Assembly: GCA_025465385.1 (NCBI GenBank)
Contig: JAODNG010000221.1
Span: 1-11,297 of the forward strand
Source of the DNA: Pseudonocardiales bacterium
GTDB taxonomy: Bacteria; Actinomycetota; Actinomycetes; Mycobacteriales; Pseudonocardiaceae
Direction: 5' to 3'
DNA length: 11,297 nucleotides
Below, one piece after another: positions 1 to 5,843 of the stretch. The translations under genes and the position numbers were made by a program. A model generated the notes under the pieces. That model saw only the letters and a list, made by a program, of their open reading frames with translations, made no database searches and was not told the origin of the DNA. The number at the start of each line of letters is the position of its first letter. The stretch's first letter is position 1.

Positions 1-2
1 CG

Positions 3-479
3 TTCGAGCGTGTGTGCGGGAAGCGGCCCGTGGGCTGGTACTGCCGCTATGGACCGAGCACGCGGACCCGCAGGCTGCTCGTCGAGGAAGGCGGGTTCAT
101 TTACGACTCGGACTCGTACAACGACGACATTCCGTACTTCACGGAGGTCGAGGGCCATCAGCACCTGATCGTGCCCTACACGCCCGATGCGAACGACATC
201 GCGTTCTGGCTAGGCAACGGCATGGCCACGGCCGAGCAGTTCGAGACCTACCTGCGCGATTCGTTCGACGTGCTGTACGCCGAGTCCGAGCGCTATCCAC
301 GGATGATGTCGATCGGGCTGCACTGCCGAGTGATCGGACGGCCGGGCCGCTCGCCCTCGCTCGATCGGTTCATCAATTACGCAAAGCGGTTCGACGGCGT
401 CTGGTTCGCCACGCGCGAAGAGATCGCCCGCTCGTGGCTCGGGGTGCACGGCGGAAACGCAGGGCCATGCGGTCGCTGA
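3..479 (+). CDS. PuuE-type polysaccharide deacetylase family protein (allantoinase-like), 3' end
   Basis: The reading frame is open from the first in-frame codon of the window (position 3), so the 5' end is missing; about 158 C-terminal residues remain, roughly half of a usual ~300-residue PuuE-like protein. The NodB-fold signatures seen are GWYCRYGPSTRTRRLL, then EEGGFIYDSDSYNDDIPY near the start, and GLHCRVIGRPGR followed by a conserved C-terminal segment ending in FATREEIARSW. The His in GLHCR matches the conserved C-terminal catalytic/metal-site His of the family. Members hydrolyse C-N bonds in amides: PuuE opens allantoin in purine catabolism, others deacetylate sugars. The YDSDxYNDD and GLHCRxIGRPGR motifs favour the PuuE group over chitin deacetylases, but the substrate is inferred. 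The N-terminal metal-binding Asp-Asp motif lies outside the window. It ends in TGA, with no coupled gene downstream. Confidence 0.85.
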   Translation, partial: FERVCGKRPVGWYCRYGPSTRTRRLLVEEGGFIYDSDSYNDDIPYFTEVEGHQHLIVPYTPDANDIAFWLGNGMATAEQFETYLRDSFDVLYAESERYPRMMSIGLHCRVIGRPGRSPSLDRFINYAKRFDGVWFATREEIARSWLGVHGGNAGPCGR

Positions 480-534
480 TCGCCACATGGGAACGTTTGG
501 GAAGCCGACAATCGGGGCACTCAGTGCAGGCTGT

Positions 535-549
535 GGCTGGCTGCCAGCC
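535..549 (+). terminator. Short GC-rich hairpin, possible terminator of the deacetylase gene
   Basis: A perfect inverted repeat, GGCTGG-CTG-CCAGCC, lies 55 bp after the deacetylase stop codon. A smaller perfect repeat, GCACT-C-AGTGC, precedes it at 517-527. No T-run follows, so this is not a canonical intrinsic terminator; actinobacterial terminators often lack a U-tract. It could equally be chance in GC-rich DNA. Confidence 0.3.
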
Positions 550-608
550 GTGCGATCTTGGTCGGACTGCATGCGCCCTGCGGGCACAGTCGTACGGCTA
601 CAGCGAAT

Positions 609-664
609 CCTGCGTAGAGAACGGAGATGATGCTGGCGTCGGTCGGGGCGACCACTTACGCAGG
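609..664 (+). repeat. Nested inverted repeat upstream of the Ser/Thr kinase gene
   Basis: CCTGCGTA (609-616) and TACGCAGG (657-664) are perfect 8-bp inverted repeats separated by 40 nt. Inside the loop a second perfect repeat, GGTCG-GGG-CGACC, occupies 641-653. The outer arm ends about 26 nt before the annotated kinase start. If transcribed, it would form a two-tier structure in the kinase leader; as DNA, it could be an operator. The rest of the 480-690 gap shows no convincing gene or recognisable promoter. Confidence 0.4.
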
Positions 665-690
665 TAAGCACGCATGAGGACCCCGGGGGA

Positions 691-2361
691 GTGGCAGTGG
701 TAGTGACCGACGAGGGCAAGCTGATCGCTGGACGCTACCGCCTAGCCTCGCGCTTAGGCAGTGGGGCGATGGGGGTGGTGTGGCAAGCACACGACGAGCG
801 CCTACACCGCACCGTCGCAATCAAGCAGGTGCTATTGCCGTCCGCGCTCCGTGACATCGAGGCTGAGGAGGCCAACCGCCGGGCGATGCGGGAGGGCCGT
901 ATCACCGCCCGGTTGCATCACCCTCACGCGATCGCCGTCTTCGACGTGGTGGAGTATGAGGGCCAACCGTTTTTGATCATGGAGTATTTGCCCTCCAGAA
1001 GTCTGGCAACAGTACTGTCCATACAAGGCGTGCTACCACCCGACACAGTTGCCAGGATCGGCAGCCAGATCGCCTCCGCGTTGGCCGCCGCGCACGTGGC
1101 CGGCATAATCCACCGCGACATCAAACCGGGCAACGTACTGCTCGCGGACGACGGCACGGCCAAGATCACCGACTTTGGCATCTCCCACGCCGTTGGTGAT
1201 GTCACGGTGACCGCCACCGGGATGCTGGCCGGGACGCCAGCCTATTTGGCTCCGGAGGTCGCCCAGGGCAACAGCGCCGGCTTTCCCTCCGACGTATTCT
1301 CCCTGGGCTCCACGCTGTACACGGCCCTGGAAGGTACGCCGCCGTTCGGACTCAACACCAACGCTATCGCCCTGCTGCACCAGGTGGCCCTGGGTGAAAT
1401 CGCTCCGCCCAAACAGTCCGGTCCACTCATCCCTCTGCTGCTGCGCCTGCTGCAGCGCAACCCCGAACAACGCCCAACCATGTCACAGGCCCACGATGCA
1501 CTCGCCACTCTTGCCGCCGACCTGGCCGGATCCCGCGGTGGTTTGGCCGCCCCCACGCTTCCGATATCCCAAAATGACCCTCCCTTTGAACGAGTCCCGA
1601 CAACGCAGCCAACACTCCTCGAGTTCACACCACCGCAGCAGACACCTATCAAATCGGCGCCACCGCAGGAGATGCGTACAACGGTGGCGAGCACCAATGA
1701 GGACGCCACCGTCGGTAAGCCACCCACCGGGAGCGATCGCGACGGATCACCACGACACCGCAGACGTGGGCTTCTCACCGGGATCATGGCGATTGTGCTG
1801 CTGGCAGCCGGTGTCCTGGCGACCGTGCTGATCAGCAATGGCAAGGTCACCAGCGGCGCGATCACCGGTGTTGAGGCCGCCCACCCTTCAGGCTCCTCGG
1901 GCGGCCCGGCAGGCGGCCGCCCAACCGTTCCCACCCCATCGCGATCGCGCAACCCGGCGCAGGTAATCGCCCCGGCTACGCCAGGTAATCCGCAGGCCAC
2001 CCCGGCCACGCCGGGTAGTCCGCAGGAGACGTCCGAGCAGCCGCAGCAGGCGATTACCGACTATTATGCTCTCATACCTGAAAATCTGGCTGTGGCTTGG
2101 CAACGGCTCACTGCTAATTACCAGCAGAACCATGCCGGAGGTTTCACCGGGTATCAGAACTTCTGGAACTCCGTGCAGCGGGTCACGGTCTTCGACGTCT
2201 CCGCCATGCAAGGTGGCACGGTGGACGCGACAATCGACTACTTCTTCAAAGATGGCCGGGTTATCGAGGAGCACACCAGTTACGGACTACTCGCCGAGGA
2301 CGGTCTGTGGAAAATCAACAGCTCCACGGTGCGCAGTAGCCAGACCAAGGAGGGCAGCTGA
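691..2361 (+). CDS. Membrane-anchored serine/threonine protein kinase (PknB family, without PASTA repeats)
   Basis: This 556-residue Hanks-type kinase phosphorylates Ser/Thr on proteins at the cytoplasmic face of the membrane. The sequence shows a Gly loop (GSGAMGVV, 23-30), VAIK with ATP-anchoring Lys45, HRDIKPGN (141-148, catalytic Asp143), DFG (161-163), an activation loop rich in Thr, and APE (187-189). A Pro/Thr-rich juxtamembrane linker (about 285-355) leads to basic RHRRR, then one transmembrane helix at about 361-381. The outside part begins with a Pro/Thr/Ser/Gly-rich stalk and ends in a compact domain (about 452-550) rich in Tyr and Trp. That domain has no PASTA repeats; it might be NTF2-like, but I do not recognise it with confidence. 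All catalytic residues are present, so it should be active. The start is uncertain: GTG codons lie at 691, 697 and 703. AGGA (677-680) suits 691, whereas GGGGGAG (685-691) suits 697 or 703. Confidence 0.93.
   Translation: MAVVVTDEGKLIAGRYRLASRLGSGAMGVVWQAHDERLHRTVAIKQVLLPSALRDIEAEEANRRAMREGRITARLHHPHAIAVFDVVEYEGQPFLIMEYLPSRSLATVLSIQGVLPPDTVARIGSQIASALAAAHVAGIIHRDIKPGNVLLADDGTAKITDFGISHAVGDVTVTATGMLAGTPAYLAPEVAQGNSAGFPSDVFSLGSTLYTALEGTPPFGLNTNAIALLHQVALGEIAPPKQSGPLIPLLLRLLQRNPEQRPTMSQAHDALATLAADLAGSRGGLAAPTLPISQNDPPFERVPTTQPTLLEFTPPQQTPIKSAPPQEMRTTVASTNEDATVGKPPTGSDRDGSPRHRRRGLLTGIMAIVLLAAGVLATVLISNGKVTSGAITGVEAAHPSGSSGGPAGGRPTVPTPSRSRNPAQVIAPATPGNPQATPATPGSPQETSEQPQQAITDYYALIPENLAVAWQRLTANYQQNHAGGFTGYQNFWNSVQRVTVFDVSAMQGGTVDATIDYFFKDGRVIEEHTSYGLLAEDGLWKINSSTVRSSQTKEGS
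1971..2026 (+). repeat. Two-unit tandem repeat in the kinase extracytoplasmic stalk
   Basis: Two 26-bp units (1971-1996 and 2001-2026) differ at three positions and have a 30-bp period. They encode PATPGNPQAT and PATPGSPQET, a 10-residue repeat in the Pro/Thr stalk between the transmembrane helix and the outer domain. The repeat looks like a flexible wall-spanning spacer that can vary in copy number. Confidence 0.7.
2347..2354 (+). promoter_or_regulatory. Strong Shine-Dalgarno at the kinase 3' end
   Basis: AAGGAGGG lies within the last kinase codons, 9 nt before ATG 2364, which itself begins 2 nt after the kinase stop. It supports translation starting at 2364, whereas homology favours 2541 for the downstream PRC-barrel gene. 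This conflict is the main uncertainty for that gene. Confidence 0.55.
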
Positions 2362-2540
2362 AAATGCCGCTGATCATCCTGGAGATCCGTCCCACAATAC
2401 GTTCTGGGGCCACCCAGGTCATTGAGGATCTTGAAGTAGGACCGTTCGAATCCTCCAGTCGTGAGTATGCAGCGCTTCGCGGGACTGCAGGCCGAACTCA
2501 AGGAGGTTTGGGTTCGCAGCGGGGGGGTAAGTCGGATCCC

Positions 2541-2891
2541 ATGTTCGCCGCAGAAAATCTCCGGGACTGGCTGGGCCACACTGTGATCGATCCCGAGGGC
2601 AACAAGATCGGGACTCTGGAGGCGGTCTACGTCGACACGACCAGTGACGAACCAAGCTTCATCACGGTCAGGATAGGCATGATCAGCCGGCATCGGTTGG
2701 CATTTGTTCCGGTGACTGGTGCGACAGTCTCGCCGAAGGCGGTCCGAGTGCAGTACGCCAAAAAGGTGGTCCAGGACGCTCCTGCGATCGACACCGACGG
2801 AGAGCTGGCTGCCACGGCAGAACCGGGGGTGTTCGCGTACTACAACCTTGACTATGGCAGCAGGTCGGAGCGGCGGCTGGCCCGGCGTTGA
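2541..2891 (+). CDS. PRC-barrel domain protein
   Basis: The 116-residue product starts MFAAENLRDWLGHTV and carries a PRC-barrel: DWLGHTVIDPEGNKIGTLEAVYVD, then a strand-rich stretch with FITVRIG and RLAFVPVTGATV, and a basic tail ending RSERRLARR. PRC-barrels are small beta folds found in photosynthetic reaction-centre subunit H, in RimM and in many free-standing actinobacterial proteins of unknown role, so the biochemical function is not known. The start at 2541 was chosen because the conserved domain begins there. An in-frame ATG at 2364 has a much better Shine-Dalgarno (2347-2354) and would add 59 residues, MPLIILEIRP onward, which look low in complexity and have poor third-position GC. 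Another strong AAGGAGG at 2500-2506 has no well-placed start. It follows the kinase on the same strand and is probably co-transcribed with it. No interaction between the two products can be read from the sequence. Confidence 0.75.
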   Translation: MFAAENLRDWLGHTVIDPEGNKIGTLEAVYVDTTSDEPSFITVRIGMISRHRLAFVPVTGATVSPKAVRVQYAKKVVQDAPAIDTDGELAATAEPGVFAYYNLDYGSRSERRLARR

Positions 2892-2910
2892 ACGCCACAT
2901 CGGGATAAAT

Positions 2911-2925
2911 ACGACGGGAAGTCGT
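2911..2925. terminator. Small hairpin in the convergent gap, possible bidirectional terminator
   Basis: ACGAC-GGGAA-GTCGT is a perfect 5-bp inverted repeat in the 64-bp gap between the PRC-barrel gene and the oppositely oriented phosphatase gene. The location suits a shared terminator. The stem is short and has no U-tract, so support is weak. Confidence 0.3.
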
Positions 2926-2955
2926 TAGCGTCCGCGGCAAGTGCGCCTGAGCGGA

Positions 2956-4140
2956 TCAGACAGGGACGCGAATGGCGACAACGGCGATGTCGTCTCGTGG
3001 CGTGCCAGCCTGGAATTCCAGTACTTCGCTGAGGATGGCGCTGGTCAGCGCTTCCGCGGAATCGAAGGAGCACGCTGCCGCGGCGACGAGCCTTGCCTCT
3101 CCATAAAAGTCTTTTCCGCTGCGCCCCTCAGTGATGCCGTCGGTGTAGAGCAGTAACGTGTCACCCGGTGGCAAACTGATTTGCGCATCGTGCAGATGCG
3201 GCGCGTCTATGACGCCGAGAAGCGCTCCTGGTTTCCCGACGGTGCGGACTGTCCCGCTGGGCTGTCGAAGGAGCGGAAGCGGATGCCCCGCACAGCTGAC
3301 CACGCCGGTCCACTCGCCGTCAGCTTGCCTCAGTCGCAGCAAGGCGACGGAGCACAATCGGCCGGTGTCGTGTTGCCGTAGCACCTCGTTGAGCGTCCAG
3401 AGCGCTTTCGAGGGCTCAGCGTGCTGCACGGTGGCAGCGCGCAGCGTGTGGCGGACGAGCGCGGTCACGACGGCTGCGTGGACGCCCTTACCGCACACGT
3501 CGCCTATGGCCACCACCCAGTCGCCGGCGCCGATTTGAAAGACGTCGTAAAAGTCACCGCCAACCTCGCTACCGTCTCCGGCGGGCCGATACGCCGCCGC
3601 GACGTCGAGGTTCGGGATGGCCGGTGGGGTCGGCGGGATCAGCGTCTGCTGCAACGTCCGTGCCAGGGCCGTTGCGCGTGCCTCGGATTCCTCCGCGCGC
3701 TGCTTGGCGCGCAGCAACTCGCGTTCGTACTCGCGGCGCATCCTAGCGTCGAACACCGCAGTCCGTACGACCATCGGGGCACCGTCCACGTCACGCTCAA
3801 GAACGGAGTTGACAAGCACCGGCAACCGCGATCCGTCAGCGCAGATGATGTCGAGCGCGATCTCGTGCGCTTCGCCGTGCATGCTCAGCATCGGGGCGTA
3901 GTGAGTCTCGTAGTAGATCCGTCCGCCGGCGGACAGCAGCTGCGCGAAACGTAGCTGCCCGATCAGCTGTTCGCGGTCGTAGCCGGTCAGCGTCAGGAAT
4001 GTCTGGTTTACCTTGATGATCGTCCCGGCCGGAGCGGTGGACAGGTAGCCACACGGCGCCCGATCGTAAAGTTGCCTGGCATCATCATCGAGGAGCGCCT
4101 CGTAGAAGGCATCAAGGGCCTCGCTGCCGCTGGACGTCAT
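2956..4140 (-). CDS. RsbP-like PAS-PP2C (SpoIIE-type) serine phosphatase
   Basis: This 394-residue cytoplasmic protein has an N-terminal PAS domain (about 22-132), a charged helical linker likely to form a coiled coil (about 133-168, REYERELLRAKQRAEESEAR), and a C-terminal PP2C/SpoIIE phosphatase domain (about 175-394). Metal-site motifs are present: GGDFYD (194-199), GDVCGKG (213-219), CAGHP (283-287), YTDGITE (332-338) and RDDIAV (382-387). It is therefore predicted to be an active Mn/Mg-dependent Ser/Thr phosphatase. PAS plus PP2C is the architecture of B. subtilis RsbP, which dephosphorylates the anti-anti-sigma factor RsbV during energy stress. The gene immediately upstream encodes an RsbQ-like hydrolase, and the two overlap by ATGA, so translation is coupled; no separate Shine-Dalgarno is seen. 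No RsbV- or RsbW-like gene is in the window, so the target is unknown. The PAS ligand cannot be predicted. Confidence 0.9.
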   Translation of the reverse strand: MTSSGSEALDAFYEALLDDDARQLYDRAPCGYLSTAPAGTIIKVNQTFLTLTGYDREQLIGQLRFAQLLSAGGRIYYETHYAPMLSMHGEAHEIALDIICADGSRLPVLVNSVLERDVDGAPMVVRTAVFDARMRREYERELLRAKQRAEESEARATALARTLQQTLIPPTPPAIPNLDVAAAYRPAGDGSEVGGDFYDVFQIGAGDWVVAIGDVCGKGVHAAVVTALVRHTLRAATVQHAEPSKALWTLNEVLRQHDTGRLCSVALLRLRQADGEWTGVVSCAGHPLPLLRQPSGTVRTVGKPGALLGVIDAPHLHDAQISLPPGDTLLLYTDGITEGRSGKDFYGEARLVAAAACSFDSAEALTSAILSEVLEFQAGTPRDDIAVVAIRVPV

Positions 4141-4952
4141 CGCAGCGCGGGCGCCAACTTACGCACGAACTGCTCGATTGCAGCGGCCGTCTCTTCCGGC
4201 GCGGACAGGTTAGGGCAGTGCCCGGTGGCGTTCAATAGCACCATCGACGCATTCGGCATCCTGTCGCGCACGAACTCGCCGACGGAGACGGGCGCGATGG
4301 CGTCGTTCGCGCACTGCAGGATGAGCGTCGGCGTCGCTACGGCGGTCAGGTCTTCACGGTTGTCGGAAAGAAATGTCACCTGGGCGAACTGGCGCGCGAT
4401 AGACGGGTCGGTTCGGCAGAAACTCTCGGTCAGCTCCTCTCCTAACTCGGGCCGGTCCGCCCGGCCCATGATCACGGGAGCCATCGCGCTCGACCATCCG
4501 AGGTAGTTGCTTTCCAGCGATTCGAGCAGGTCGTTGATGTCGTCCGCACTGAACCCGCCAACATAATCGGCGTCGTTTATATAGCGGGGGGACGGGCCGA
4601 CCAGTACCAACTTGGTGAAAAGTTCGGGTGCGGCAGCGGCAGCGAGGACACCGATCATCGCCGACACGGAGTGCCCGACGAAGACCACATCGCGCAGCTC
4701 GAGCTCTGTGCAGATCGCGACGACGTCCCCGGCGTAGCCGGACAGGGACGAGTAGCGCTGCGGCTCGTACGCCGACGGATCGGAGTTTCCGGCTCCAACA
4801 TGATCGAACAGCACCACGCGGAACTCGTCTTCGAACCGAGGCGCGATGTAGCGCCACATGTTCTGATCACAGCCGAACCCGTGCGCGAACAACATCGGCT
4901 GCCCGTCCGGCCGCCCGGAGACCTTGATGTTGTGCCGGGTCGCAATGCTCAC
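4137..4952 (-). CDS. RsbQ-like alpha/beta hydrolase
   Basis: The 271-residue product is a single-domain alpha/beta hydrolase with oxyanion-hole region FAHGFGCDQNMW (22-33), nucleophile elbow VGHSVSAM (Ser95), Asp217 in CANDAIAP, and His245 in ATGHCPNLS. These positions lie within two residues of the RsbQ triad as I recall it (Ser96, Asp219, His247), and the overall length also agrees. In B. subtilis, RsbQ binds and activates RsbP. Plant relatives KAI2 and D14 perceive karrikins and strigolactones, so a small hydrophobic signal bound in the pocket is plausible here. The downstream PAS-PP2C gene overlaps the stop codon by 4 nt, which strongly supports a functional pair. The start is GTG 4952, with no clear Shine-Dalgarno before it, so the mRNA may be leaderless. 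A general esterase role is the alternative, but the partner gene makes RsbQ function more likely. Confidence 0.9.
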   Translation of the reverse strand: MSIATRHNIKVSGRPDGQPMLFAHGFGCDQNMWRYIAPRFEDEFRVVLFDHVGAGNSDPSAYEPQRYSSLSGYAGDVVAICTELELRDVVFVGHSVSAMIGVLAAAAAPELFTKLVLVGPSPRYINDADYVGGFSADDINDLLESLESNYLGWSSAMAPVIMGRADRPELGEELTESFCRTDPSIARQFAQVTFLSDNREDLTAVATPTLILQCANDAIAPVSVGEFVRDRMPNASMVLLNATGHCPNLSAPEETAAAIEQFVRKLAPALR

Positions 4953-5160
4953 CGCACCAGACTACCGAGCACGGACCACTCACGACCGCTACCGTGACGG
5001 ATCCACCGCTTCAGAACCATTGCGGACGGGGATAACAGAACCCAGGGGGAACCGTGCGCCTCGCCGAGGTCAGGCTTCGTTGGGTATCGCTTCCCCCAGC
5101 GACCAGGGCATCCTGATCGCACAGGCCCCGACTGGGGCACGAAGGCAAGGGAGCCACTTC
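4953..5160. promoter_or_regulatory. Divergent intergenic region between the hydrolase and ABM genes
   Basis: This 208-bp gap must hold the promoters for the RsbQP-like operon (minus) and the ABM monooxygenase (plus). I see no convincing -35/-10 pair on either strand. A GGGTAT at 5082-5087 resembles the -10 of SigB/SigF-type stress promoters, but no GTTT-type -35 lies 14-17 nt upstream. I see no strong inverted repeat. Confidence 0.35.
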
Positions 5161-5490
5161 GTGATCTTCATTGTGGTCAAGTTCACGATTCGTCCGGACA
5201 AGGCTGACCAGTGGTTGTCGCTCGTCGACGACTTCACCCAGGCCACGCGGGCTGAGCCAGGCAACATCTTCTTCGAGTGGTCCAGGAGCGTCGACGTGCC
5301 CAACCAGTTCGTCGTCGTCGAGGCGTTCGCGGACGGTGCCGGCGAGGCGCACGTGAACTCTGACCACTTCAAGACCGCCATGGCGTGGATGCCAGAAGCG
5401 ATCGCGAGGAAGCCCGAGATCATCAACGTCCACGTTCCGCAGGACGGCTGGGGTGAGATGGGCGAACTGACGCCGGTCAACTCGCACTAG
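5161..5490 (+). CDS. Antibiotic biosynthesis monooxygenase (ABM) domain protein, putative quinol monooxygenase
   Basis: The 109-residue product reads MIFIVVKFTIRPDKADQWLSL, then a helix (VDDFTQATRAEPGNIFFEW), then FVVVEAFADGAGEAHVNSDHF and a C-terminal strand EIINVHVP. This is the ferredoxin-like dimeric barrel of the ABM family; EPGNIFFEW and AHxxSDHF are typical. Relatives such as E. coli YgiN oxidise quinols without a cofactor, and others act on aromatic polyketides or degrade haem. The family does not fix the substrate, so quinol oxidation is only the default guess. GTG 5161 is chosen because AAGGGAG (5147-5153) sits 7 nt upstream and the domain begins at once; the open frame extends upstream to 4924 without family sequence. 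It is transcribed divergently from the RsbQP-like pair. A role in handling quinones made by the nearby hydroxylase is possible but unproven. Confidence 0.85.
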   Translation: MIFIVVKFTIRPDKADQWLSLVDDFTQATRAEPGNIFFEWSRSVDVPNQFVVVEAFADGAGEAHVNSDHFKTAMAWMPEAIARKPEIINVHVPQDGWGEMGELTPVNSH

Positions 5491-5594
5491 GGAGACCTGT
5501 GCGTCGCAATATGAGACGGGCACCTGCGCCTCCGAGCTTCCCGCGCTGCCCGGCGGTAACGTGAGCGCGCTGGCCGCTGATGTGGAGGTGCCCG

Positions 5595-5843
5595 ATGAGC
5601 CAACAGGCTTCGCCGCAGGCAGAGACCTTCAACCCATGGAGCATCGTCAATCTGGTGTTCCATCACCTAGCGGAGCAGGGTCTGCATCCCGTTCTTGGAG
5701 TGACGGGTGACCCCGGTGAGCCGGCGGCACAACTGCTGCGAGCGCTCGGCATCGAGCCAGCCCTCGAAGGAAACCGGCAGGTATCACAGGATGTCCGGCA
5801 GCACCTGGCCGAGATCCGAGCCGCTGTGCTTGGCGAGAGCTGA
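5595..5843 (+). CDS. Conserved-looking small hypothetical protein (82 aa)
   Basis: I do not recognise this 82-residue protein. It starts at ATG 5595, with GGAGG (5584-5588) six nt upstream, so translation is well supported. The sequence is MSQQASPQAETFNPWSIVNL, then VFHHLAEQGLHPVLG, a Gly/Pro-rich turn (VTGDPGEPAA), LLRALGIEPALEGN and a final helix QDVRQHLAEIRAAVL. It looks like a compact, soluble, helical protein with no signal peptide, transmembrane segment or metal motif. Third positions are GC-rich throughout, consistent with a real gene. It follows the ABM gene by 104 bp on the same strand. Its stop codon directly abuts the stop of the convergent regulator gene, leaving no room for a terminator between them. 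Function is unknown. Confidence 0.7.
   Translation: MSQQASPQAETFNPWSIVNLVFHHLAEQGLHPVLGVTGDPGEPAAQLLRALGIEPALEGNRQVSQDVRQHLAEIRAAVLGES

Noticed and set aside
2440..2456. GGACCGTTCGAATCCTCC resembles a tRNA T-loop and could mark a tRNA fragment or attachment site.
   Set aside because: The T-stem does not pair (only the closing G-C fits), and no acceptor or anticodon arm lies upstream. It is most likely coincidence.
5082..5087. GGGTAT as a SigB/SigF-type -10 element near the RsbQP-like operon.
   Set aside because: No GTTT-like -35 lies 14-17 nt upstream, and it points toward the ABM gene rather than the stress module.
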